NCBI RefSeq assembly: GCF_900116175.1 | Contig: NZ_FPCH01000003.1 | Coordinates: 310,001-374,000 of the forward strand | Source of the DNA: Hyphomicrobium facile | Lineage (GTDB): Bacteria > Pseudomonadota > Alphaproteobacteria > Rhizobiales > Hyphomicrobiaceae | DNA: 64,000 nt | Direction of reading: 5' to 3' | In this document: in pieces, positions 43,736 to 51,247 of the stretch | Layout: every line of letters begins with the position of its first letter | How positions within the stretch are numbered: position 1 is the first letter of the stretch | The notes under the pieces: model-generated | What the model saw: only the letters and a program-made list of their open reading frames with translations | The model's database searches: none | Told to the model about the DNA's origin: nothing | Program-made: the position numbers and the translations under genes

Positions 43736-43977
43736 TTCTATTTGCGGCCCGGCGTAACTCGCGCATGCCGCGACGTCGGCATTGCTCGGTTCGCGGGATA
43801 ACGTCGACTTGGGGTTCGCTCACGACCAAGGATGTTCGCTCAGCGCGTCGCTGACCGACTGAAGTTCAGACTAGGGTTCTTGCGCGCCGCGAGCTGGCGT
43901 CCGCTCTCAGCACAGCTGTTACGCGCACGGGACGCCGTCGATGAGGAGACGCATAGAACCATATAAGGTGAGGAAAC

Positions 43978-45345
43978 ATGAAACCCGCGACTAGGTTCTT
44001 CCGCAGTGTCGGCATCGCGTCGACAGTGTTGCTTGCAGCGACGAGCGCTTCGGCGCACGACGGCGGCAAAAAACCCGAGAAGACGACGCGTCACATGACC
44101 GGATCGCTCGAAGTTTGCGATTTCGGTTCATTTTTCGTCGGCGGCGTTGCGAAGCTCACTCAGTATGCCAATTCCCCCACGCCCGCGACGCCAACCACCC
44201 CTTGGCAAGAAGTGATCATAGGCCAAATGTACGTGCAGTTCATGATCCCAGAGAACCAGCGCGGCTGGCCGGTCATCATGGTGCATGGTGGCGGCTATTC
44301 GGGATCGGGCGTGGAATCGACCCCCGACGGGCACGAAGGCTGGTTTGCGTACTCAGTGCGCAACGGCAACGCGACTTACGTTGTCGATCAGGCCGGCCGC
44401 GGTCGCTCTGGATTCGACCGCTCCATGATTCACGAGCGCATTGCGACCAACAATCTCGCCGGATTCCCGAGCCTCGGAACAACGAGCAGCAGCGGTATCT
44501 GGACGGCTTGGTTCGGCCATCTGATCAATGGCACCGACATCACAACCGGCACGCTCATCAAGCACGGTGAGGCGGGTGACCCCCAGTGCGCGGCCGATCC
44601 CGCTCACTGCAAGTTCAATCCGGCCCATAACTTCAACGAGATCGACCCGGACATCCAGGCACGCGTCGGCGCCATCGGGCCCCCGCCCAATCCCGCCAAC
44701 GCAAAGGCGCTGGCTCTCGAGCACTACAAGTGGGCTGTGCCGAACACCAACTCGACCTTGCCGGGAAGCGTGTGCACCGAGTGCTCTCCCAATCAAAACC
44801 TCGCTGGCGACGTCACGTGGTCGGGCCAAGACTTGGCCAAGCTGGTCATAAAGCTCGGCGGCGCCATTATCGCGACCCATTCGCAAGCGGGACCAATTGG
44901 CCATCATGCTGTCCGCTATCTGAAGGCAGCCGGCCAGCTCGATAGTCTCAAGGGTCTGGTCACCATAGATGGCGTCGGCACGACTCTGGCGCAGAGCGGC
45001 ACTTCAGCAGCCGACTATAAAAAGATCCCTTACATGGCGCTTATTCCGTACTATCCGGGGCTCGCGACCGCGACCTATCAGGCCAACATTGACGCCATCA
45101 ATGCAGCAGGCGGCAAGGCGGACCTCGTTTCGCTGAGCAACCCGATCTACAAGGATAGATTCAAGGGCGTCACGCATATGATGATGATGGGTCAGGGTCA
45201 CCTTGACGTCTTCGACGTCATCCAGAAGTGGATCGGCAAGAACGTTCCGGGCTCGAGCAAGAAGGTCGCCTGCGCAAGGCCAAATTCGCGGGGCGACGTC
45301 GACGACGACGGCGACCACCACGATCATCGTGACCACCGCCACTGA
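43978..45345 (+). CDS. Exported alpha/beta hydrolase (tandem copy 2)
   Basis: A 455-residue paralogue of the gene at 42279. Signal peptide about 1-24 (ending ASAHD), VIMVHGGGYSGSGVESTPDG, VDQAGRGRSGFDRSM, nucleophile region ATHSQAGPIGHH, and a late His in GVTHMMMMGQGHLDVFD. The tail is Asp/His-rich (DDDGDHHDHRDHRH), a possible metal-binding end that copy 1 lacks. GGTGAGGAAAC precedes the ATG. A terminator separates the copies, so each has its own transcript; this one may read on into the DUF5989 and SGNH genes. Confidence 0.82.
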   Translation: MKPATRFFRSVGIASTVLLAATSASAHDGGKKPEKTTRHMTGSLEVCDFGSFFVGGVAKLTQYANSPTPATPTTPWQEVIIGQMYVQFMIPENQRGWPVIMVHGGGYSGSGVESTPDGHEGWFAYSVRNGNATYVVDQAGRGRSGFDRSMIHERIATNNLAGFPSLGTTSSSGIWTAWFGHLINGTDITTGTLIKHGEAGDPQCAADPAHCKFNPAHNFNEIDPDIQARVGAIGPPPNPANAKALALEHYKWAVPNTNSTLPGSVCTECSPNQNLAGDVTWSGQDLAKLVIKLGGAIIATHSQAGPIGHHAVRYLKAAGQLDSLKGLVTIDGVGTTLAQSGTSAADYKKIPYMALIPYYPGLATATYQANIDAINAAGGKADLVSLSNPIYKDRFKGVTHMMMMGQGHLDVFDVIQKWIGKNVPGSSKKVACARPNSRGDVDDDGDHHDHRDHRH

Positions 45346-45377
45346 CGTCGCTAAGATATCCTGAAGCCGACTTGCAC

Positions 45378-45398
45378 CGGCCGCCTCGGCGGCGGCCG
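45378..45398 (+). terminator. GC hairpin between hydrolase copy 2 and the DUF5989 gene
   Basis: CGGCCGCC (45378-45385) pairs with GGCGGCCG (45391-45398), nearly the same stem as after copy 1 but without a T-run. It may be a partial terminator or attenuator, or part of the same duplication. Confidence 0.45.
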
Positions 45399-45432
45399 CT
45401 GCTCACGAACTCGAACCTGCCGGACGGGAAGC

Positions 45433-45591
45433 ATGAGCAAGCTCAAGATCGTTGGAGAATATTTCGCTTTTCTACGGCAGGAAAAGAAATGGTGGATGTT
45501 CCCGATCGTGGCCGTCCTCCTGCTTTTCGGCTCGCTCATACTCCTGACGCAGGGTAGCCCGCTCGCCCCGTTCATCTACGCTCTGTTCTAG
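45433..45591 (+). CDS. DUF5989 family membrane microprotein
   Basis: A 52-residue protein beginning MSKLKIVGEYFAFLRQEKKW and continuing with one membrane span (WMFPIVAVLLLFGSLILL) and a conserved end SPLAPFIYALF. This is the DUF5989 pattern, found beside SxtJ proteins, carbamoyltransferases and SGNH hydrolases in many bacteria. GGGAAGC lies just before the ATG. It is too short for most gene finders. Here it is followed 235 bases on by an SGNH-TPR gene, while SxtJ and the carbamoyltransferase are 4 kb away on the other strand. Confidence 0.88.
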   Translation: MSKLKIVGEYFAFLRQEKKWWMFPIVAVLLLFGSLILLTQGSPLAPFIYALF

Positions 45592-45826
45592 ATTGCGGTG
45601 TGCATCGCCTTCGCGGAACTCGGAAGTAAGACCATCACGCGCCATGGTCATGGCCACGGTTAACTTCACATCATTAGTTGGGCTGTGGCAGGCGCGGGCG
45701 GCAGCTACTTTTTGCACTTGCGTCATCCGCCCAGGAACAAGCGCCGGCAAGAAAAGTGGCCGAAGCCCCCGATCTTCGCCATGTTCCTAACGCTCGTTGC
45801 AGGTCCTGGAAGGGCAATATGAGAAC

Positions 45827-47926
45827 ATGAGTAAGAGTGCACGGCTTTGGGCTTTCCGGATCGTCACTGCAATCTTTCTGCCCGTGCTGGCACTGGCCGC
45901 AATCGAAACCACGCTGCGTCTTGTCGGATACGGCCACGCCGCGACGTTCACTGTCCCCTGCACGGTCGATGGCCGCGACTCCTATTGCGACAACGATCGC
46001 TTCACGTGGCAATTCTTTCCCGCCGGCGCCTTCCGGCTGCCGCTGAGTTTTGCCTTTCCCGCAAAGAAGCCCGCAGACGCTTACCGCATCTTCGTTATCG
46101 GCGAGTCGGCCGCCCAGGGCGATCCCGAGCCCTCCTATTCGTTCTCCCGCTATCTCGAGGTGATGCTGCGCGAGCGCTTTCCGAAAGTGCACTTCGAGAT
46201 CATAAACGCCGGCATCACGGCGGTGAACTCACACGTGCTCCTGCCGTTGGTCCGCGATCTCGCACACCACGAGCCGGATCTCTTTGTCATCTACACCGGC
46301 AACAACGAGGTGGTCGGCCCGTTCGGCGCAGGCAACCCCTCCACGGCGAGCGGCTCAAGCCTCGCACTCATTCGCAGCAGCGTTCTCTTGAAATCGTCAC
46401 GCACAGGGCAACTTCTCGGCAATGCGCTCCGCCCGAAGAGCTCGCAGGGCATGTGGCACGGCATGGAGACATTCCTTGAGCAGCGGGTGCCGGCCGACGC
46501 GCCCGCTTTGGCCGGAGTGTACGAGAACTTCGAAGTCAACCTACGCGACATGGTCGAGGCGGCGAAGGGGCCGGGCGCGAAAGTTCTCTTAAGCACGGTT
46601 GGCGTTAATCTCAAGGACAATGCGCCGTTTGCCTCGGTCCATCGCGCCGGCCTTGCCGACAGCGAGCGCGCAGCCTGGGAGGCGTCCATGAAGGAGGGCG
46701 CGGTCAACGAGGAGAGCGGGCAACACGCGGAGGCGTTGAAACGCTATCTTGCGGCCGCCGCGATCGACGACCGCCATGCCGAGTTGCAGTTCAGGATAGC
46801 GCGCGCATCATGGAACCTCGGCGACTTTGCGCAAGCTCGTGAGCGGTTCGCGCAAGCCCGTAATCTCGACGCCTTGCGCTTTCGCGCCGACGGCCGAATT
46901 AACGACATCATCCGCTCAGTGGCAAAAACGTCGGGACCTCACGTCGAACTCATCGATACCGAAGCGACCTTTGCCGGCGGAAGCCAAAACGGATCACCGG
47001 GACGCGAGTTCTTTTACGATCATGTCCACATGAGCCCTCATGGCAATTACCTGATTGCCCGGACCCTGTTTCCGCGCATCTTCGCACTGCTGCCGGAAAA
47101 GGTTCGCCAGAATGCTGGACTCGTCGAGGCTCCCTCCGCCGAGGAGGTCGAGAAGCTCCTTGCGATGACGCCATTCGACCGGAGCCGGGTTGCCAAGACA
47201 GCGGCTAGCTGGCTTAGCCAGCCGCCATTCACCAACCAGATCAATCACGAGGAGCAGGTGGGGCTGCTCACGCAAGAAGCAGGTGCCGTGAGCGGCGATT
47301 TTGAAAGCACGGCGGCTGCTTATCGTTCGGCGATCGGCAAGGCTCCCGACGATCGCTGGCTGCACTTCAATTTCGGTATCCTTCTCGAGCAGAGCGAGCC
47401 CGCGGCTGCAGCGGCAGAGTTCCGCCGCGCCCTCGATATCCTTCCGGGGGACTACGGATCGCGCCAGAAGCTTGCGGAAACGCTCATCCGCATGGGCAAT
47501 TTCGAGGACGGCATCGGCGAGTGCCGCACTTTGTTGAGCCAGAAGCCTTATCACGCGCCAGCCCACTTCACGATGGCCTATGCGTTAGCCCAGTTACAGC
47601 AATTTGACGAAAGCATCGCGGCCTATGAACAGTCTATCCGGTTCCATCCAGGTTACGTGGTGACCGCCTACAACATGATTGGGCTGATTCAGCTAGGGCA
47701 AAAGAAATACGATAGCGCGGCGGCGAGCTTTCAGAAGGCGCTCGATGTCAATGTCGCTGACGCTGCGAAAAGCGATCTTCTCTACAATCTGAGCGTTGCA
47801 TTGGAGCGGTCGGGGAGAGACACCGAGGCGCGGAAGGTGCTGGCCACCATGGCAAACCACGAAGAAATGATGCGCAGAAAATCTCCGCCCATCGAGCCAA
47901 GCCCCGAGTCTAAAAGCACTCGCTGA
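45827..47926 (+). CDS. Membrane-anchored SGNH hydrolase with TPR repeats
   Basis: About 699 residues. An N-terminal anchor (about 7-30) leads to a periplasmic SGNH/GDSL-like domain: block I IFVIGESAAQGDPEPSYSFS with the likely nucleophile Ser, FEIINAGITAVNSHVLLPLV, an Asn in VIYTGNNEVVGPFG, and the Asp-His block YDHVHMSPHGNYLIA. The remaining C-terminal part is TPR-like (ALAQLQQFDESIAAYEQS, then GQKKYDSAAASFQKAL). Such proteins occur with SxtJ, DUF5989 and carbamoyltransferase genes. Likely acts on acyl or carbamoyl groups of an envelope molecule; inferred. I prefer ATG 45827 over the upstream TTG at 45797. Confidence 0.82.
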   Translation: MSKSARLWAFRIVTAIFLPVLALAAIETTLRLVGYGHAATFTVPCTVDGRDSYCDNDRFTWQFFPAGAFRLPLSFAFPAKKPADAYRIFVIGESAAQGDPEPSYSFSRYLEVMLRERFPKVHFEIINAGITAVNSHVLLPLVRDLAHHEPDLFVIYTGNNEVVGPFGAGNPSTASGSSLALIRSSVLLKSSRTGQLLGNALRPKSSQGMWHGMETFLEQRVPADAPALAGVYENFEVNLRDMVEAAKGPGAKVLLSTVGVNLKDNAPFASVHRAGLADSERAAWEASMKEGAVNEESGQHAEALKRYLAAAAIDDRHAELQFRIARASWNLGDFAQARERFAQARNLDALRFRADGRINDIIRSVAKTSGPHVELIDTEATFAGGSQNGSPGREFFYDHVHMSPHGNYLIARTLFPRIFALLPEKVRQNAGLVEAPSAEEVEKLLAMTPFDRSRVAKTAASWLSQPPFTNQINHEEQVGLLTQEAGAVSGDFESTAAAYRSAIGKAPDDRWLHFNFGILLEQSEPAAAAAEFRRALDILPGDYGSRQKLAETLIRMGNFEDGIGECRTLLSQKPYHAPAHFTMAYALAQLQQFDESIAAYEQSIRFHPGYVVTAYNMIGLIQLGQKKYDSAAASFQKALDVNVADAAKSDLLYNLSVALERSGRDTEARKVLATMANHEEMMRRKSPPIEPSPESKSTR

Positions 47927-47935
47927 CGAGCACGA

Positions 47936-47960
47936 AGCGGATCGCCGCCAACGATCCGCT
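47936..47960 (+). terminator. Hairpin after the SGNH-TPR gene
   Basis: AGCGGATCG (47936-47944) pairs with CGATCCGCT (47952-47960) around 7 bases, 10 bases after the stop. No T-run, so termination is only likely. Confidence 0.45.
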
Positions 47961-48190
47961 CGACAACACTCATAAGGTCAAGCGCTTGTCGAAGAAACGG
48001 CGGCGGTGAACGCCTCAACCAAGAAGTCACCGACGTGGGTTTCCGGCAGATCTGGCTTGGCTGAGCAGCCCAAGCCTCTTGCGGATCGCAAAGATAAACG
48101 CCGCGGCCGCAGCAAAGGCCATGTTCGGTGCGGGGCGATGGGCGACCCAGAGCGGTCTAGGCTCGATACCGCAATCGCGTGCGCGTGAAT

Positions 48191-48499
48191 CTATCCAGCG
48201 TCGCCTCCTCCTTCAGCAAAACTTGGCTTTCCGCCCATCGGTGCGTGTGGGCCCGGTTTGACATTGGATCGCCGTCCATCGGATTTGGGTCCCTGAAAAT
48301 AGATTGTCATCGCTTCAACGCATAAGGGATTCAGTCCTTTCCCGCCCGATTCCAAAATTTCCCTCAATTCATCGCGCATGCGCGGTTCCCACGTATTGTG
48401 AATATGCTTGGCAACGCCGTCGAGCGCTTCGGGTTTTGGGTAAACGCCGAAGAAGTCAGTAATCTGATTAGCCATACGAACTAAGTCGGAGCTTTTCAC
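48191..48499 (-). CDS. fdsD: NAD-dependent formate dehydrogenase delta subunit
   Basis: A 102-residue protein matching FdsD, the small accessory subunit needed for maturation or stability of the molybdenum FdsABG formate dehydrogenase. Typical sequence: LVRMANQITDFFG, VAKHIHNTWEPRMRDELREI and GGKGLNPLCVEAM. I start at the GTG at 48499, which has AAGGAG 8 bases upstream; a GTG at 48508 overlaps that site. The tail after about residue 70 is Gly/Pro-rich and longer than usual. No fdsGBA genes are in the window, so this copy stands apart from any main operon. Confidence 0.8.
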   Translation of the reverse strand: MKSSDLVRMANQITDFFGVYPKPEALDGVAKHIHNTWEPRMRDELREILESGGKGLNPLCVEAMTIYFQGPKSDGRRSNVKPGPHAPMGGKPSFAEGGGDAG

Positions 48500-48885
48500 A
48501 GTGGTCACTCCTTGTTGGCCTGACGACAGTTTAGACCTGCCAGCCGGTGTTCTGAAGCCGTTTCACGTTTCAAAACCTTCGTCAGCGAGCACCTGTTCCC
48601 AAGGAAAATCGCGGAATAGGCACCAGTCGGCAAATCCTGGCGGCTTCAGCAAACAAGTTGCGCGATGCGATTAGTCGACATTCAACTCATGTCAGCGTCT
48701 TCAACAACGAGAGACGGAAGCTACGCATCATAGATGCGGCCTCGATGCCGAAGAGCTTGCGGCAGTGGCTGTTAGGACTTTCGAGGCCATCCGTCCATGA
48801 TGCGCAAAAAACTCCTTTAGCTCGTGCACAAGCTCGAACTGATCGCAATTCGCGGCCCCCCACCCCGACACCCATGAGTCATTGT
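48500..48885. other. Intergenic, no supported gene
   Basis: Open frames exist on both strands but none has a convincing start or known product. The region holds the fdsD promoter. Confidence 0.4.
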
Positions 48886-49263
48886 CTACTTCGAAGCCGC
48901 ACGCTTCTTTGCAGTCATCGCGCCTTCGTGCTTCTCGGGCAAATCGTCCGCTTCAACATTGATTTCGGACTCAGCCAGCTCAGACAAAGCTTTGTCCGTC
49001 GCCTTCTCCTCTGCAAGCGTCTCGCCTAGCAGGTCGGCAGCGTCGTCCATTCCGAGCTTACTTGCCCATGCCATGAGCGTGCCGTAACGGAAAATCTCGT
49101 AGTGTTCGACGGCCTGGGCTGCACCGACCATAGCGGCATCCCGAACGGTGTCGGTCTTGGCCTCTTTCATGAGTTCTTCGGCTTCTTTGAGAATACCCTC
49201 TATCGCATCGCATGTTCCGAACACTGATCGCTTCGCTTGCTTCCCGCCGCAACGAACGCTCAC
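48886..49263 (-). pseudogene. DUF892 (YciE/YciF) ferritin-like protein, 5'-truncated
   Basis: The reading frame encodes the C-terminal two helices of the DUF892 ferritin-like fold: CDAIEGILKEAEELM, TVRDAAMVGAAQAVEHYEIF and GMDDAADLLGETLAEEKATD. These contain the Glu/His residues of the second half of the di-metal site (AVEHYEI, EEKATD). The first about 60 residues, including the first Glu-x-x-His motif, are missing. Upstream the frame runs straight into the 3' end of the PHB-depolymerase-like gene, with only a weak GTG and no ribosome binding site. A deletion or rearrangement at about 49265-49280 is the simplest reading. Confidence 0.65.
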
Positions 49264-49277
49264 GGTTGATATTCGGC

Positions 49278-50399
49278 TTACAAAGCGCGACGGTGTTCAA
49301 GAAAGAAGCGCAACATTTCCTTCGAGGCGTCCGGACCGTCGCTGGTGAATGAGCCCGCCGAACTGCCGCCTGACCAGGAATGCCCCCCGCCGTGGAGTTC
49401 CCACAATTCAAGAATGTTAAGCCCAAACGCATCGCGATGCACGGAATGCGAAACGCTGTACCCTTGAGACGTAGTCTTCCGCTCGGTCCGCACTTGAAAA
49501 TTGGTATTTCCAGCGACACGAGCAATCACCTTCGCGCCGTTGGAAGGGTGGACCGTAGCGTCCCTATCGCCGTGGAAAACAATCGTCGGCTTGATCGCAC
49601 CAGAAGCGCCACTGCCCACGTCCTTCCCCAATCCGCGCATTGCGTTGAACGCCGACGCGACATCTTCGGCTGAGCCACAAGCGAGACCAGAATGCACGCC
49701 GACGGCGGCATAAAGCTCGGGATAGGCCTCTCCCATAATTGCCGCAGCAGCGCCCCCCGCTGACAACCCAGCGACGTAGATACGCGCCTGATCGATGTCG
49801 TGCTCCTCAACGACCTGACGCGTGATTCCGGCGATCAACGATGGTTCGCCTTTCCCGCGTGCCTGATCGCCCGGCCTGAACCAATTCCAACATTTCGATG
49901 CGTTGGCCGCCTGCGGCTGCTCGGGGTACACGACGAAACACCCGTGCTCTTCTGCCACGAAGTTCATGCGGGTACCCGCAGCAAAGTCGTCCGCCGACTG
50001 CGTGCACCCGTGCAGCATCACGATCAACGGCCTTGGTCCGGCATCGCGAATGGTTGGAATATATAGTTTGTAAGAACGCCTTCCTTCCGAGTTTGAAAAC
50101 GAACCGCTGATGTAGCGGCCTCCTTCCGGCGCGATGTCGGCAGCGCGCAACGCGTAGCGCCGTGCCCCTGGCAGGTTTGCCCCATCAAAGGACCGGAGCA
50201 GCTCCGGAAGAACGGCCGAAAGCTTTGCCGGGCGGACCTGGTCGGAGACGATCTCGCCGTCGATTGTTCTCGGGGCAGACGCTACCGCCGTTGTCGGGCT
50301 TATCGCGGCGGCTTGCAGCAACGCGAGGGCCTCGTTTAGGCGACCCGCTCGGGTAAGACGAGTCGCTTCGTGAATTTTTCCAAGATCGAAAGTCTTCAT
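49278..50399 (-). CDS. PHB-depolymerase family esterase
   Basis: A 373-residue esterase of the LpqC/PHB depolymerase family. It shows RPLIVMLHGCTQSADDFAAG, the lipase box GLSAGGAAAAIMG with the nucleophile Ser, HGDRDATVHPSNG with a probable acid, and HGGGHSWSGGS with the catalytic His. There is no signal peptide, so it is probably cytoplasmic, as in intracellular granule esterases; the first about 60 residues resemble a granule-targeting or linker helix but are not recognised. The ATG at 50399 is chosen; the frame extends to 50519 without support. It follows the ribbon-helix-helix gene by 61 bases, probably one operon. Confidence 0.88.
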   Translation of the reverse strand: MKTFDLGKIHEATRLTRAGRLNEALALLQAAAISPTTAVASAPRTIDGEIVSDQVRPAKLSAVLPELLRSFDGANLPGARRYALRAADIAPEGGRYISGSFSNSEGRRSYKLYIPTIRDAGPRPLIVMLHGCTQSADDFAAGTRMNFVAEEHGCFVVYPEQPQAANASKCWNWFRPGDQARGKGEPSLIAGITRQVVEEHDIDQARIYVAGLSAGGAAAAIMGEAYPELYAAVGVHSGLACGSAEDVASAFNAMRGLGKDVGSGASGAIKPTIVFHGDRDATVHPSNGAKVIARVAGNTNFQVRTERKTTSQGYSVSHSVHRDAFGLNILELWELHGGGHSWSGGSSAGSFTSDGPDASKEMLRFFLEHRRAL

Positions 50400-50460
50400 G
50401 TTGAGAAGGCTCCATTGGGTTGCCACCTGAAGGTGCGTGGACGTGGCGATGGATGGTTCG

Positions 50461-50883
50461 TTACCGGATGCGATCGGCCAGGGCGGCTTTGACTTCAGCG
50501 CTTGCGTGCAGAGTGCCAAGCACCGTGAGAGATGCGATCGTTGCGCGCGCTAACTTCGCCGAAACGTCGGGCGCGATGGTCAGAAGGCCGAGAACGCGGA
50601 GATCAAGTTGCTGGCCTGCGGCACGTGCGGCCTCAAGCTCCTGGCGATCGAGCCGTCGCAGCCCGAGATCAAGCGATTGCCGCGTCACGGCTTTGTTGAC
50701 GACCTCGGCGTGCCGCTCGATCTGGTTTCGAATGGCGGTGCGTATGAAATCGGTTCTGTTTGAATAGAAACCTTCGTCGACCAGCAGATCGATCTGTCCG
50801 AGATCAACATGACCGAGATTGATCGTTATTTTCTCTGACTCGGGCCCCCGCGGCCTGAGCTCGCGAACATTATCCTTCGCCAT
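50461..50883 (-). CDS. Ribbon-helix-helix (CopG/ParD-like) transcriptional regulator
   Basis: A 140-residue regulator. The beta strand ITINLGHVDLGQIDLLVDEG and helices GFYSNRTDFIRTAIRNQIER match ribbon-helix-helix proteins. The longer C-terminal region is Ala/Leu-rich and helical, possibly for oligomerisation. The ATG at 50883 is chosen over an in-frame start at 50940. A CCATCC/GGATGG palindrome sits just upstream, fitting autoregulation. It precedes the PHB-depolymerase-like gene on the same strand, so it may control polymer or ester use. Confidence 0.82.
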   Translation of the reverse strand: MAKDNVRELRPRGPESEKITINLGHVDLGQIDLLVDEGFYSNRTDFIRTAIRNQIERHAEVVNKAVTRQSLDLGLRRLDRQELEAARAAGQQLDLRVLGLLTIAPDVSAKLARATIASLTVLGTLHASAEVKAALADRIR

Positions 50884-50900
50884 ATCCAACCATCCATAGA

Positions 50901-50916
50901 CCATCCGTATGGATGG
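50901..50916. promoter_or_regulatory. CCATCC-GTAT-GGATGG operator candidate
   Basis: Six-base arms with a 4-base spacer, 18 bases upstream of the regulator's ATG. Further CCATCC/GGATGG-like hexamers occur at 50891 (CATCCAT) and about 50449 (GGATGG), upstream of the esterase gene. Short spaced hexamers are typical for ribbon-helix-helix dimers. Confidence 0.5.
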
Positions 50917-51247
50917 CAGATGGTAGGTCATTTCCAACATTCAAGCGGGGACCGCAAACTTCATGGGCCAAGGACGCCGAGCAAGGGGGTAAGCAACGCT
51001 GATCGCGATTGGCCTCCAGAAAGCGGGCTAACGGGCGCCTCACCTGGACGACAACGGAGATGTCTCGCCTCCCGCAAACTGTGGATTCAAGGCGCCGCTA
51101 GGAGCGAAATCGAAAGAGAATTCTCAAACGATCGCTTGGCGCGGGAGCATCACTATCTGCCCTCGCCTGTAACGTGACAAAAGAAACAATCGACACGGTA
51201 CGGACCTCGTTCGAGGACCAACCGTCATGCCGCTTCCTGGTCCCGTC
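50917..51247. other. Intergenic, no supported gene
   Basis: Holds the promoter of the ribbon-helix-helix operon; the hybrid kinase gene ends at 51248. No further gene or repeat seen. Confidence 0.4.

Noticed and set aside
45592..45826. Short frames between the DUF5989 and SGNH genes
   Set aside because: One frame has a hydrophobic part, but it lacks a good start and differs from the families expected there.
48560..48602. Possible EcfG-type promoter upstream of fdsD on the minus strand
   Set aside because: GGAAC followed by GTT is present, but at slightly wrong spacing and without the usual C before GTT; chance match cannot be excluded.
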